Made by a program: the position numbers and the translations under genes
The notes under the pieces: model-generated
Seen by the model: only the letters and a program-made list of their open reading frames with translations
Databases searched by the model: none
Told to the model about the DNA's origin: nothing
Assembly (NCBI GenBank): GCA_963739245.1
Contig: CAVTZP010000002.1
Location: 1 to 64,000 of the forward strand
Direction of reading: 5' to 3'
Length of the DNA stretch: 64,000 nucleotides
From: CAVTZP01 sp963739245
GTDB lineage: Bacteria > Chloroflexota > Dehalococcoidia > Dehalococcoidales > BS750m-G39
Part shown: positions 9,145 to 17,902 of the stretch, piece after piece
Numbering within the stretch: the stretch's first letter is position 1
Layout of the letters: each line of letters opens with the position of its first letter

Positions 9145-9426
9145 ATGGAAACAAAGCGCAAGACTAGGCTTGGTCTTGTTGTAAGCAACAAGATGAATAA
9201 GACGGTGGTGGTGGCGGTGGAAACCCCCAAGCGCCACCCACTATACAAAAAGACCATCAAGAAGGTGGTCAAGTATAAAGCTCATGATGAGGGTAACGAG
9301 TGCAAGATGGGGGACAAGGTAAGAATTATAGAAACCCGCCCCCGGTCCCGAGATAAGCGGTGGCGGGTAGCTGAGATAATAGCCAAGGGAAAGGTGGTGG
9401 AGGTTCCACCTGAGGAAATAACATGA
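9145..9426 (+). CDS. rpsQ: 30S ribosomal protein S17
   Basis: S17 is a primary 16S-binding OB-fold protein. The product begins METKRKTRLGLVVSNKMNKT and contains the KAHDEGNECKMGDKVRI core expected for S17. I prefer ATG 9145 because AAGG (9133-9136) is then 8 bases away; GTG 9139 (two codons longer) would leave only 2. The stop overlaps the rplN start in an ATGA junction. Confidence 0.95.
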   Translation: METKRKTRLGLVVSNKMNKTVVVAVETPKRHPLYKKTIKKVVKYKAHDEGNECKMGDKVRIIETRPRSRDKRWRVAEIIAKGKVVEVPPEEIT

Positions 9427-9791
9427 TTCAATCCTATACCAGACTGAAAGCAGCCGATAACACTGGCGCCAAAGAGCTTATGTGTATTAACGTTTTGGGT
9501 GGTAGCGGCCGGAAATACGCCCGAATCGGTGATGTTATTGTGGCATCGGTGAAAAAGGCAACCCCCAGGGGAATGGTAAAGAAGGGGGAGGTGGTCAGGG
9601 CGGTTGTCATTCGCTGCGCCCGCCAGCATCGACGCCTTGATGGCTCTTATATCAGGTTTGATGAGAATGCCGCGGTGATTCTCAACGATAAGAATAACCC
9701 TAAAGGGACAAGAATATTTGGACCGGTAGCCAGGGAGCTGAGAGACAAGAATTTTGCCAAGATTATATCTCTGGCACCTGAGGTGGTATGA
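9423..9791 (+). CDS. rplN: 50S ribosomal protein L14
   Basis: L14 sits at the subunit interface and forms a bridge with 16S rRNA. The 122-residue product begins MIQSYTRLKAADNTGAKELMCI, a highly conserved opening, and ends SLAPEVV. Length is canonical. Its ATG lies in the ATGA overlap with rpsQ, implying coupled translation. Confidence 0.98.
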   Translation: MIQSYTRLKAADNTGAKELMCINVLGGSGRKYARIGDVIVASVKKATPRGMVKKGEVVRAVVIRCARQHRRLDGSYIRFDENAAVILNDKNNPKGTRIFGPVARELRDKNFAKIISLAPEVV

Positions 9792-9798
9792 GGCAAGG

Positions 9799-10110
9799 AT
9801 GAGGATCAGAAAGAACGATACCGTGCTCGTTATTGTCGGTAAGGACAAGGGGAAAAAGGGTAAGGTGCGCTTTGCTTACCCCAAGGATGAACGATTGCTG
9901 GTGGACGGCATCAACCTTATCAAGAAGCATAGCCGGGCGAGTGGGGCAGTCAGGCAGGCAGGCATAATTGAGCGTGAGGCGCCAATTCATGTGTCAAATG
10001 TTATGCTGCTGTGCAATAAGTGCAGCCATCCGGCTCGGGTTGGCTTCCGCTTCCTAGCTGATGGCAAAAAGGTTCGGATTTGTCGCGTCTGCGGTGAGGT
10101 GATTGACTAA
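9799..10110 (+). CDS. rplX: 50S ribosomal protein L24
   Basis: L24 is an assembly initiator. The 103-residue product starts MRIRKNDTVLVIVGKDKGKKG (KOW motif) at ATG 9799, just after GGCAAGG; the frame continues upstream to 9754 but would overlap rplN. The C-terminal half carries CNKC and CRVC, a four-cysteine zinc ribbon found in many bacterial L24 proteins. The stop abuts the rplE start. Confidence 0.96.
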   Translation: MRIRKNDTVLVIVGKDKGKKGKVRFAYPKDERLLVDGINLIKKHSRASGAVRQAGIIEREAPIHVSNVMLLCNKCSHPARVGFRFLADGKKVRICRVCGEVID

Positions 10111-10653
10111 ATGGCAAATCTAAAGGAAAAATATATAAAAGAGGTTGTTCCCCGAATGAGGGAGCTCTTCGGCTACAAGAATGTAATGGAGGTGCCGCAT
10201 CTAGAAAAGATTGCCCTTAACATCGGCTTGAGTGAGGCAATCCAGAATGCCAAGGCTCTGGAAGCGGCAGAGAGGGATTTGGCTACTATCTCAGCGCAAC
10301 ACCCGGTCATCACCCGGGCCAAGAAATCCATCGCCGCCTTCAGGCTGAGGGCGGGGATGCCTATCGGATTAAAGGTAACCCTGCGGGGAGAGCGCATGTA
10401 CCACTTCTTTGAGCGGCTGGTTAATGTCACCCTGCCCCGGATGCGTGAGTTTCGCGGAGTTCCCCGCAACTCCTTTGACGGGCGGGGCAATTATACCCTG
10501 GGGATTAAGGAGCAGACCATCTTCCCCGAGATAGAGTACGATAAGATAGACAAGGTGCGGGGACTGGAGATATCAATTATGACCACGGCTAAGACCGACG
10601 AGGAAGGCAGACAACTGCTGGAATTATTAGGCGTGCCGTTTACCAAGGATTAA
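10111..10653 (+). CDS. rplE: 50S ribosomal protein L5
   Basis: L5 binds 5S rRNA and contacts P-site tRNA. The 180-residue product has the MEVPHLEKIALNIG segment and the PRMREFRGVPRNSFDGRGNY signature. Translation begins at ATG 10111 immediately after the rplX stop. Length is as expected. Confidence 0.98.
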   Translation: MANLKEKYIKEVVPRMRELFGYKNVMEVPHLEKIALNIGLSEAIQNAKALEAAERDLATISAQHPVITRAKKSIAAFRLRAGMPIGLKVTLRGERMYHFFERLVNVTLPRMREFRGVPRNSFDGRGNYTLGIKEQTIFPEIEYDKIDKVRGLEISIMTTAKTDEEGRQLLELLGVPFTKD

Positions 10654-10663
10654 GAGGATAGTA

Positions 10664-10849
10664 ATGGCTAAACTGTCGCAAATCTTAAAATCGCAACGCC
10701 CTCCCAAATACAAGGTGCAGCGGCGTAACCGCTGCTACCTGTGTGGTCGACCTAGAGCCTATATTCGCAAGTTTGGCTTGTGCCGGATTTGCTTCCGCAA
10801 GTTAGCTTTAGCCGGGCAAATCCCCGGCGTAACGAAAGCAAGCTGGTGA
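10664..10849 (+). CDS. rpsN: 30S ribosomal protein S14, zinc (type Z) form
   Basis: S14 is needed late in head assembly. This 61-residue copy is the short zinc-binding type: two CxxC pairs (CYLC and CRIC) frame the RPRAYIRKFGL segment, and it ends in the usual GVTKASW. Start ATG 10664 follows AAGAGGA. The longer zinc-free form is absent from the window. Confidence 0.98.
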   Translation: MAKLSQILKSQRPPKYKVQRRNRCYLCGRPRAYIRKFGLCRICFRKLALAGQIPGVTKASW

Positions 10850-10856
10850 GGTAGAT

Positions 10857-11255
10857 ATGAGCGTCTCTGACCCAATAGCTGATATGCTAACCAGAATACG
10901 CAACGCCGTTGCCGTGAGGCATGATTTTGTGCTGGTGCCATCATCAAGGATGAAACTGGCGATTGCCAAAATCCTCAAAGAGGAGGGGTTCGTCACTGAT
11001 TACGAGGTGCTCAGGGGTAAGCCACACCGGGTAATTAAGCTCCACCTCAAATATGATGATAAAAATCAGCCCATCATCTCCGGCTTGGAACGGGTTAGTA
11101 AGCCGGGGCTGAGGGTATATGTGGAGCGGAAGGAGATCCCCAGGGTCCATAGTGGTCTGGGGGTGGCTATCCTTTCCACGGCTAAGGGTGTAATGACCGG
11201 GCAGCAAGCCTGGCGCCACAGGACTGGTGGTGAACTTCTATGCTATGTATGGTAA
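10857..11255 (+). CDS. rpsH: 30S ribosomal protein S8
   Basis: S8 binds the central domain of 16S rRNA; in E. coli it represses the spc operon by binding the L5 mRNA. The 132-residue product begins MSVSDPIADMLTRIRNA and ends with a TGGELLCYVW form of the typical C-terminal GGE(I/L)LCYVW signature. Start ATG 10857 has GGTGAGG upstream. Confidence 0.98.
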   Translation: MSVSDPIADMLTRIRNAVAVRHDFVLVPSSRMKLAIAKILKEEGFVTDYEVLRGKPHRVIKLHLKYDDKNQPIISGLERVSKPGLRVYVERKEIPRVHSGLGVAILSTAKGVMTGQQAWRHRTGGELLCYVW

Positions 11256-11273
11256 AAGGTCACGGGGTGATAT

Positions 11274-11828
11274 ATGTCTAGGATAGGGCAGATGCCGATA
11301 CCGGTGCCAGAGGGGGTAAAGGTGGGCTTTGAAAAGGACATGCTCACTGTAACCGGTCCTCGGGGGGAGCTTCGTCGCCGCTTCAACCCGGATATAGTTA
11401 TTACCCTGGAGAATAATAACCTGATAGTATCGCGACCCAGTGATAGCAAGGTGCATCGCTCACTACATGGGCTGACGCGAAGCCTTTTAGCCAACATGGT
11501 GGAGGGGGTAACCAAAGGCTTTGACAAAAGCCTTGAGATAGTGGGGGTGGGCTATCGGGCGGAAAAGGTCGGGGATAAGCTAGTACTTCGTATCGGCTTT
11601 TCCCAGACGGTGGAGGTATCACCACTACCGGGGGTGTCCCTGAATGTGGAGGGAGCAACCCGCATCAAGGTGTCAGGTATTGATAAGGAGGTAGTGGGTG
11701 AGATGGCCGCCGAAATTCGGGCGATTCGTCCCCCTGATACTTACAAGGGCAAGGGGATTAGATATCTTGGAGAGCTAGTCCGTCTCAAGGCGGGCAAGGC
11801 CGGTAAGGCTATAGGTAAGAGGGAATAA
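11274..11828 (+). CDS. rplF: 50S ribosomal protein L6
   Basis: L6 lies near the sarcin-ricin loop. The 184-residue product starts MSRIGQMPIPVPEGV and shows both L6 domains, with the C-terminal RPPDTYKGKGIRYLGE signature. Start ATG 11274 follows a weak AGGTCACGGGG region. Its TAA overlaps the rplR ATG by one base. Confidence 0.98.
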   Translation: MSRIGQMPIPVPEGVKVGFEKDMLTVTGPRGELRRRFNPDIVITLENNNLIVSRPSDSKVHRSLHGLTRSLLANMVEGVTKGFDKSLEIVGVGYRAEKVGDKLVLRIGFSQTVEVSPLPGVSLNVEGATRIKVSGIDKEVVGEMAAEIRAIRPPDTYKGKGIRYLGELVRLKAGKAGKAIGKRE

Positions 11829-12193
11829 TGGCAAAACTTGAGCCAAGGTTAGCACGTAAGAGAAGACACAACCGGGTCAGAGCCAAGGTAATAGGCACGG
11901 AGCTAAGACCGCGGCTTTGCCTGTTTCGTAGCGTGAACCATATTTACGCTCAGGTGATTGATGATGCTAAAGGGTACACCCTCGCCTCCGCCTCAACCCT
12001 TGAGCCGGAGATTAAGGGCGAGGCTCAAGGCAAGGCAAAAACAGCTGAAGCCGAACTAGTTGGTTCATTGGTGGCTAAGCGGGCAATAACCAAAGGGATA
12101 AGCCAAGTGGTTTTTGACCGTGGTGGCTACAAATACCATGGCCGGGTTAAAGCCCTCGCCGAGGCAGCTCGGCAGGCAGGATTGAAATTTTAG
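11828..12193 (+). CDS. rplR: 50S ribosomal protein L18
   Basis: L18 attaches 5S rRNA to the large subunit together with L5. The 121-residue product opens with an arginine-rich tail (RLARKRRHNRVRAKV) and contains the FDRGGYKYHGRVKALAEAARQ C-terminal signature. Translation starts at ATG 11828, overlapping the rplF stop. Confidence 0.98.
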   Translation: MAKLEPRLARKRRHNRVRAKVIGTELRPRLCLFRSVNHIYAQVIDDAKGYTLASASTLEPEIKGEAQGKAKTAEAELVGSLVAKRAITKGISQVVFDRGGYKYHGRVKALAEAARQAGLKF

Positions 12194-12208
12194 GGAGTTT
12201 GAGGACAA

Positions 12209-12733
12209 GTGAAACCACCGATAAGCAAGATAGACGCTACGGAACTGACACTAAATGACAAGCTGATCTATATCAACCGGGTGACCAAGGTGGTGAAAGG
12301 CGGCAAACGCCTCAGCTTCAGCGCCCTGGTAGTAACCGGGGACGGCAATGGACACGTGGGCGTTGGAATGGGTAAGGCTAACACTGTCCCCGAGGCGATT
12401 AGCAAGGCTGGCGCCAGCGCCAAAAAGAGCCTGATTAAGATTCCCTTACTCGGGACGACCATCCCTCAGGAAATAAGGGTTAAATTCGGTGCCGCCAATG
12501 TCCTGTTAAAGCCGGCAGCACCAGGTACTGGCATTATTGCCGGTGGCAGCATTAGGGCCGTGACTGAGGCCGCCGGCATCAAGGACATCCTGACCAAGTC
12601 GCTGGGCAGTTCAAATCGGATTAACACGGCTAAGGCGACGATGATCGCCCTTAGCCGCCTCAAGGACTCAAAAGAGGAGTTAGCCCGACGCAAGCCAGCC
12701 CCTCAGGTTGAGGAGGGGGTAAGTGGTGACTAA
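12209..12733 (+). CDS. rpsE: 30S ribosomal protein S5
   Basis: S5 lines the mRNA entry site and affects fidelity. The 174-residue product has the GKRLSFSALVVTGDGNGHVG double-stranded-RNA-binding block and the C-terminal domain from AAPGTGIIAGG to SSNRINTAKA. It starts at GTG 12209 behind GAGGA. The end overlaps rpmD by 11 bases. Confidence 0.97.
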   Translation: MKPPISKIDATELTLNDKLIYINRVTKVVKGGKRLSFSALVVTGDGNGHVGVGMGKANTVPEAISKAGASAKKSLIKIPLLGTTIPQEIRVKFGAANVLLKPAAPGTGIIAGGSIRAVTEAAGIKDILTKSLGSSNRINTAKATMIALSRLKDSKEELARRKPAPQVEEGVSGD

Positions 12734-12908
12734 ATTGCGTATCACCTGGATCAAAAGTGGCATTGGCTATGCCAAGACCCAGAAAAGAACACTAAAGTCT
12801 CTGGGGTTTAATCGGCTAAACCAGAGTGTTATCCATGAGGACTCACCCTCAATCCGGGGTATGATTAACAAGGTGAGGCATCTGATTAAGGTGGAGGAAG
12901 AAGGCTGA
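12723..12908 (+). CDS. rpmD: 50S ribosomal protein L30
   Basis: L30 is a small large-subunit protein. The product (61 residues from GTG 12723, or 60 from the next codon, also GTG) has the LRITWIKSGIGYAKTQKRTL opening and the RGMINKVRHLIKVEE ending of the family. The Shine-Dalgarno sequence (GGAGGGGG) lies inside rpsE. Its stop overlaps the rplO start by one base. Confidence 0.96.
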   Translation: MVTKLRITWIKSGIGYAKTQKRTLKSLGFNRLNQSVIHEDSPSIRGMINKVRHLIKVEEEG

Positions 12909-13372
12909 TGACGCTGGAAAAACTCTCCCCAGCCCTTGGCGCTAAAAAGAAAAGGAAGAGGGTAGGGCGGGGGAATGGTAGTGGACACGGCACCTACTCC
13001 GGGCGTGGTTGCAATGGGCAAAAATCTCGCACCGGTAATAAGATGCGCCCTGGCTTTGAAGGCGGACAGCTGCCTCTAATCAAGCGCCTGCCAGAAAAGC
13101 GGGGCTTCGTCAATATCTTCAGGACAGAATATAGCACGGTCAATATTGACCAGCTCGCCGTCTTTGAGCCAGGAAGCGAGGTAACGCCGGAGAAACTGCT
13201 AGATAGCGGGATAGTGAAATCTCTACGCCGCCCGATTAAGATTCTGGGGAATGGTGAAATTTCTCGTCCCCTGGTGATAAAGGCAAATAAGTTCTCGGCG
13301 GCAGCTAAAGCCAAGATAGAGGCCGCCGGGGGAAAAGCGGAGGAGGTTGGGCATGAGACCAAGGCCGACTAG
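12908..13372 (+). CDS. rplO: 50S ribosomal protein L15
   Basis: L15 is a late-assembly protein with a long glycine- and arginine-rich tail. The 154-residue product shows KRVGRGNGSGHGTYSGRG near the N-terminus and FEGGQLPLIKRLPEKRGF. Start ATG 12908 overlaps the rpmD stop. Its last 20 bases overlap the beginning of secY. Confidence 0.98.
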   Translation: MTLEKLSPALGAKKKRKRVGRGNGSGHGTYSGRGCNGQKSRTGNKMRPGFEGGQLPLIKRLPEKRGFVNIFRTEYSTVNIDQLAVFEPGSEVTPEKLLDSGIVKSLRRPIKILGNGEISRPLVIKANKFSAAAKAKIEAAGGKAEEVGHETKAD

Positions 13373-14660
13373 ACCACGGCTTCTGCAGGCAATGATTGAC
13401 GCCTTCACCCTGCCCGATTTAAGGCGGAGGATTCTTATTACCTTTGGCATTCTGATAGTCTTCCGCTTTGTCGCTCATGTGCCTCTTCCCGGGGTAAACC
13501 TTCCCGCCCTGCAGGACCTGTTTCAGCGCAATGCCCTACTGGGCATGCTTGACATGTTCAGTGGCGGCGCCATGAGGCAGCTTAGCGTGGCCGCGATGGG
13601 GGTTTACCCCTATATAACGGCGTCAATTGTTATCCAGCTACTACTGCCTATCATCCCCCAACTGCAAGCCCTTTCTCAAGAAGGGGAGACGGGCAGGAAC
13701 AAGATTAACCGCATTACCCACTGGCTGACTGTCCCCTTGGCCGGTCTTGAGGGCTATGGGCAGCTGGTCTACCTCCAGCGTGAAGGGGTCATCTCTTCTA
13801 CTGCGGCACTGCCCATGGCAACCATGGTTATATCCCTAATTGCCGGCACTATGTTCTTGGTGTGGCTGGGGGAGCGTATTACTGAGTACGGCATCGGCAA
13901 TGGCATATCAATACTAATCTTTGGTGGTATCGTGGCTGGCTATTGGCAAACGGCGGGCCAGGTTTTCATGGCGGCGGGACAAGGGCAGTGGATAGGTACC
14001 GTTGTTTATATTCTTATGGCCATAGCCACCATTGTCTTTATCGTCATCTTTACCGAGGCACACCGCCGCATCCCGGTCCAGTACTCGCGCAGCATCTTCC
14101 GCGGCGGTCGCATGTACCGGCAGTCCGGCTCAACCCATATCCCGCTGCGGGTAAACACCGCCGGGATGATACCCCTCATCTTCGCCATGTCAATCGTTGT
14201 CTTCCCTGGCGTCGTTGCCAGCTATTTTGCCAATCCGGCTACCGCCGATCCTAACATAGCTAATCATATTATGAATCTGTTTAACGCCAATGGCTTATTT
14301 TACTGGGTACTTTATTTTCTGCTGACAATTGGCTTTGCTTTCTTCTATACCATGATTATTTTTGAGCAGCAGGATTTGCCCAATACCCTACAGCGGCAGG
14401 GAGGGTTTATCCCCGGAATCAGACCCGGAGCCCATACCAAGGAATACCTTGACGGGGTGATAAGACGTCTTACCTGGGCAGGAGCCTTGTTTTTGGCGAT
14501 AGTGGCGATAATGCCCTTCATTGCCCAGCGGATTACTACCGTTCAGGGGATACAGCTATCCAGCATGGGCCTACTTATTGTGGTCGGTGTTGTCCTGGAT
14601 ACCATGAAGCAGATGGAAGCACAACTGGTAATGCGCCGCTATGAGGGCTTCATCAAATAG
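13353..14660 (+). CDS. secY: Protein translocase subunit SecY
   Basis: SecY forms the protein-conducting channel of the inner membrane. The 435-residue product has about ten hydrophobic segments, the FRFVAHVPLPGV first segment with the plug region after it, GNGISILIFGGIV, and the GGFIPGIRPGAHT cytoplasmic loop that contacts SecA and ribosomes. I chose ATG 13353 because AGGAGG (13341-13346) is 6 bases upstream. Its usual neighbour adk follows 8 bases later. Confidence 0.97.
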   Translation: MRPRPTRPRLLQAMIDAFTLPDLRRRILITFGILIVFRFVAHVPLPGVNLPALQDLFQRNALLGMLDMFSGGAMRQLSVAAMGVYPYITASIVIQLLLPIIPQLQALSQEGETGRNKINRITHWLTVPLAGLEGYGQLVYLQREGVISSTAALPMATMVISLIAGTMFLVWLGERITEYGIGNGISILIFGGIVAGYWQTAGQVFMAAGQGQWIGTVVYILMAIATIVFIVIFTEAHRRIPVQYSRSIFRGGRMYRQSGSTHIPLRVNTAGMIPLIFAMSIVVFPGVVASYFANPATADPNIANHIMNLFNANGLFYWVLYFLLTIGFAFFYTMIIFEQQDLPNTLQRQGGFIPGIRPGAHTKEYLDGVIRRLTWAGALFLAIVAIMPFIAQRITTVQGIQLSSMGLLIVVGVVLDTMKQMEAQLVMRRYEGFIK

Positions 14661-14668
14661 GGAAAAAG

Positions 14669-15334
14669 ATGTATATTATCTTTCTGGGTGCTCCAGGGGC
14701 AGGTAAGGGAACACAGGCAACTAATGTAGCCCGGGAGCTTGGGTTGGTTCATATCGCCACTGGCGACCTGTTCCGTCAGGCGCTGGGAAAGGGAACTAAA
14801 TTAGGCATAAAGGCTAAGTCTTATATGGAAAGGGGGGAGCTAGTCCCTAACCAGATAACAATAGCCATGACTCTGGAGCGTTTGTCAGCCCCAGACAGCA
14901 AAAGCGGGGCAATCCTTGACGGTTTCCCCCGGAACCTAGAACAGGCTGAGGCACTAGATAAGGCCTTAGCCGAGCAGGACAGGACTGTGGATAAGGTGAT
15001 ATATATTAAGGTCTCGGAAGAGGAGCTAATTAGGCGCCTAAGTGGGCGCTGGATTTGCCGCCAGTGCCCAACCCCATACCATATCATCAGTGCCCCCCCA
15101 AAGGTGTGGGGTAAGTGTGACAAGTGCGGCGGTGAGCTATATCAACGCCCCGATGATACTGAGGAAAGCATCAAAAAGCGGCTTGAGGTCTACTTTGCTG
15201 AGACAACCCCGCTAATTGATTATTACACCCGGGCAAGTAAGTTAGTGGCAGTAGATGGGGAGGGGGATGTGGCTGAGGTGGCAAGGAGAATAACCACCAC
15301 CGTTAAGGGAGCGTCCATAGCTAGATGGGCATAA
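14669..15334 (+). CDS. adk: Adenylate kinase
   Basis: Adenylate kinase interconverts ATP plus AMP and two ADP. The 221-residue product has the P-loop GAPGAGKGTQ (residues 7-16), the DGFPRNLEQAE segment, and a long-type LID carrying CRQC and CDKC, four cysteines that usually bind structural zinc. ATG 14669 follows GGGAAAAAG. The last 10 bases overlap map. The secY-adk-map-infA order is ancestral in bacteria. Confidence 0.98.
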   Translation: MYIIFLGAPGAGKGTQATNVARELGLVHIATGDLFRQALGKGTKLGIKAKSYMERGELVPNQITIAMTLERLSAPDSKSGAILDGFPRNLEQAEALDKALAEQDRTVDKVIYIKVSEEELIRRLSGRWICRQCPTPYHIISAPPKVWGKCDKCGGELYQRPDDTEESIKKRLEVYFAETTPLIDYYTRASKLVAVDGEGDVAEVARRITTTVKGASIARWA

Positions 15335-16089
15335 TTATTAAATCGGAGCGAGAGATTGCCACCATGCGCCAGGCAGGCAGGATTGTAGCTTCTGTTCTAA
15401 AGCTACTATGCCGGCAGGTGAGACTGGGAATGAAAACTAAAGAGTTAGACGTTATCGCGGCAAGAGAGGTGGAAAGGCTGGGGGCTAACCCCTCGTTTAA
15501 GGGATACCGGGGGTTCCCGGCTAACCTCTGCGTGTCAGTAAATGATGAGGTAGTGCACGGGATTCCCGGCGAGCGCATCTTACGCGATGGTGATATAGTA
15601 TCCCTTGACGTGGGGGTGTCATTTATGGGTTTTCAGGGCGATGCTGCCGTTACTATCGGCGTGGGGAAAATCTCCCCGCTGGCTCAAGACCTTATCGCCA
15701 CTACCGAAGGGGTACTAAAAGCCGGCATCGCTGCTGCCCGTGCCGGGGCAAGATTGGGGGATATTTCAGCTACCATGCAAAACCATGCCGAGTCAAAGGG
15801 CTATTCCGTGGTGCGTGATTATTCCGGTCATGGCATCGGGCGAGAGATGCATGAGGAGCCTCAGATACCTAACTTTGGGCTACGGGGGACGGGGCCGGTG
15901 CTAGAGAAAGGCATGACCCTTGCCCTTGAGCCTATGGTAAATGTGGGTGACTGGCGTATCCGGCCTGGCGATGACCACTGGACAGTGCTCACCGCCGATG
16001 GGAGCCTCTCCGCCCACTTTGAACATACCATCGCCCTTACTGACGGCGAAGCCGAGGTGCTTACGGCATGGGAAGGAGCTTATGCCTAA
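15325..16089 (+). CDS. map: Methionine aminopeptidase, type I
   Basis: This cytosolic metalloprotease removes the initiator methionine. The 254-residue product shows the metal ligands in order: Asp in SLDVGV, Asp in QGDAAVT, His in GHGIGREMHEEP, Glu in LEPMV, and Glu in the final block, where FEHTIALTD sits. The conserved NDEVVHGIP segment holds the substrate-site His. It overlaps adk at its start and infA at its end. Confidence 0.98.
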   Translation: MGIIIKSEREIATMRQAGRIVASVLKLLCRQVRLGMKTKELDVIAAREVERLGANPSFKGYRGFPANLCVSVNDEVVHGIPGERILRDGDIVSLDVGVSFMGFQGDAAVTIGVGKISPLAQDLIATTEGVLKAGIAAARAGARLGDISATMQNHAESKGYSVVRDYSGHGIGREMHEEPQIPNFGLRGTGPVLEKGMTLALEPMVNVGDWRIRPGDDHWTVLTADGSLSAHFEHTIALTDGEAEVLTAWEGAYA

Positions 16090-16300
16090 GAAGGAGGCTA
16101 TTGAGGTTGAAGGGAAGGTAACCGAGCCATTGCCTAATGCCATGTTTCGTGTTGAGTTGGCTGACGGGCATAAGGTGCTGGCTCACATCTCGGGCAAAAT
16201 AAGATTACACTATATCAGAATCCTACCCGGTGATAAGGTCTTGGTCGAGCTTTCTCCCTATGACCTGAGTCGGGGCAGGATTACTTATCGGTTTAAGTAG
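16082..16300 (+). CDS. infA: Translation initiation factor IF-1
   Basis: IF-1 occupies the ribosomal A site during initiation. The 72-residue OB-fold protein starts MPKKEAIEVEGKVTEPLPN at ATG 16082, inside the end of map (8-base overlap). It contains HISGKIRLHYIRILPGDKV and ends in the usual RGRITYRFK. A longer frame from 15941 lies within map and is rejected because family members begin here. Confidence 0.98.
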   Translation: MPKKEAIEVEGKVTEPLPNAMFRVELADGHKVLAHISGKIRLHYIRILPGDKVLVELSPYDLSRGRITYRFK

Positions 16301-16314
16301 TACGGGGGCTAATT

Positions 16315-16428
16315 ATGAAAGTAAAGGCTTCGGTTAAGGTTAGATGCGAAAAGTGCAAGGTGATAAAGCGGCGTGGGGTGGTTATGGTCATCTGTTCCAA
16401 CCCGAAACATAAGCAGAGGCAGGGATAA
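16315..16428 (+). CDS. rpmJ: 50S ribosomal protein L36
   Basis: This 37-residue protein starts MKVKASVKVRCEKCK at ATG 16315 and ends at TAA 16426-16428. It has the zinc ligands of the C+ form of L36: CEKC, then the Cys and His of ICSNPKH. It lies between infA and rpsM, its standard position. Confidence 0.97.
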   Translation: MKVKASVKVRCEKCKVIKRRGVVMVICSNPKHKQRQG

Positions 16429-16446
16429 CTAGTAAGGAGGATTTAG

Positions 16447-16836
16447 ATGGCGCGTATCGCCGGGATAGATATACCCAAAAATAAGCAAATTTTAATCTCA
16501 TTACAGTATATCTACGGCATTGGTCCTACCTTGAGCCGGAAGATTCTAGAACAAGCCAGTGTTAATCCATCGACTGTAGTAAGCAAACTGGCTGAGGAGG
16601 AGGTCAATCGCATCCGGGAGGTTATTGACCGTGGGTATCATATTGAGGGTGAGCTACGGAAAGAGGTTGACCTCAACATTAAACGCCTTATTGAGATTGG
16701 CAGCTATCGGGGCACCAGGCATCGGCATGGTTTGCCGGTTAGGGGGCAGAGAACCAGAACCAATGCTCGCACCAAGCGTGGTCCCCGTAAGACAGTAGCC
16801 GGTAGAGGGCAGAGGCGAGGCACAACCAAGAAGTAA
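16447..16836 (+). CDS. rpsM: 30S ribosomal protein S13
   Basis: S13 contacts the large subunit and P-site tRNA from the head. The 129-residue product begins MARIAGIDIPKNKQI and ends with the basic tail after RHRHGLPVRGQRTRTNARTK. ATG 16447 follows AAGGAGG. This gene opens the alpha block of the superoperon. Confidence 0.98.
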   Translation: MARIAGIDIPKNKQILISLQYIYGIGPTLSRKILEQASVNPSTVVSKLAEEEVNRIREVIDRGYHIEGELRKEVDLNIKRLIEIGSYRGTRHRHGLPVRGQRTRTNARTKRGPRKTVAGRGQRRGTTKK

Positions 16837-16861
16837 GGGGTTATAATTAAGCGGAGGTAAA

Positions 16862-17254
16862 ATGCCAGAGAAGAAGAAAACCAGGACGAGAAAGCGGGAA
16901 CGCAAGTCCATCCCCGCCGGCAGGGCCTATATCCAGGCTACCTTTAATAATATCATCGTGACCCTCACCGACCCTCAGGGTAATGTTATTGCCTGGGGAA
17001 GTTCAGGTACCGTCGGGTTTAAGGGTTCACGCAAGGGCACTCCCTATGCTGCTCAACTGGCAGCCCGCGATGCCGCCCGAAAAGGGATGGAGCATGGCTT
17101 ACGCCAGATAGAGGTTTATGTTAAGGGAGCGGGCGGTGGACGGGAGGCGGCTATCCGTTCCCTCCAGGCTTCAGGGCTGACTATTACCAGCATTAGGGAT
17201 ATGACCCCAATCCCACATAATGGTTGTCGTCCGCGTAAGAGGAGGCGGGTGTAA
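16862..17254 (+). CDS. rpsK: 30S ribosomal protein S11
   Basis: S11 lies on the platform of the small subunit near the mRNA exit. The 130-residue product has the AYIQATFNNIIVTLTDPQGN segment and ends with the conserved TPIPHNGCRPRKRRRV. The first 15 residues are lysine- and arginine-rich. ATG 16862 follows GGAGG with short spacing. rpsD begins 4 bases after its stop. Confidence 0.98.
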   Translation: MPEKKKTRTRKRERKSIPAGRAYIQATFNNIIVTLTDPQGNVIAWGSSGTVGFKGSRKGTPYAAQLAARDAARKGMEHGLRQIEVYVKGAGGGREAAIRSLQASGLTITSIRDMTPIPHNGCRPRKRRRV

Positions 17255-17258
17255 ACAG

Positions 17259-17885
17259 ATGGCAAGGTATGCAGAAGCAGTTTGCCGACTATGTCGGCGT
17301 AGCGGTGATAAATTAATGCTCAAGGGGAGCCGGTGTTTCACCCCTAAATGTGCGCTGGAGCGGCGGGGGAAACCACCGGGGCACCAGCCCATACGGCGTC
17401 GGCGGCTCTCCGACCGCGGGGTACAACTTCGGGAGAAGCAGAAAGCCCGCTACAGTTATGGAATCCTAGAAAGACAGTTCCGGCGATTCTTCAGCCTGGC
17501 AGGGAGTCAGGCCGGCATCACCGGTGAAAACCTGCTGGTGCTGCTGGAGAGGCGGCTGGACAATCTCGCCTATCGCCTGGGCTTCGCTGACTCCCGCTCG
17601 CAAGCCCGCCAGCTCGTACAACATGGGCATATTCTGGTCAACGGGCAGAAGGTAGATATCCCCTCCTATCTGGTCAAGGAGGGTGACACCATTAGTTGGA
17701 GGGAAGCCAGTACCAAGAGCAGTTATTATGAGCAAATGGTCCAAGGTTTGGAAGCTAAGGTTATTCCAGGCTGGTTGAGCTTGGACAAGGAGAAGGGCGT
17801 TGGCCAGGTTATATCCCTGCCCACTCCGTCTGACATTGAGGCTAAATTTGAGTGGCAGAGCATAGTTGAGTACTACTCGCGATAA
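17259..17885 (+). CDS. rpsD: 30S ribosomal protein S4 (zinc-binding form)
   Basis: S4 is a primary 16S-binding protein needed for early assembly and fidelity. The 208-residue product begins MARYAEAVCRLCRRSGDKL and has four N-terminal cysteines (CRLC plus two more in the RCFTPKC segment), the zinc-binding form. The S4 RNA-binding domain (ERRLDNLAYRLGFADSRSQA) follows. ATG 17259 is chosen over an in-frame start at 17220 that overlaps rpsK. Confidence 0.97.
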   Translation: MARYAEAVCRLCRRSGDKLMLKGSRCFTPKCALERRGKPPGHQPIRRRRLSDRGVQLREKQKARYSYGILERQFRRFFSLAGSQAGITGENLLVLLERRLDNLAYRLGFADSRSQARQLVQHGHILVNGQKVDIPSYLVKEGDTISWREASTKSSYYEQMVQGLEAKVIPGWLSLDKEKGVGQVISLPTPSDIEAKFEWQSIVEYYSR

Positions 17886-17902
17886 GTTGAGGAGGTGGCA
17901 CC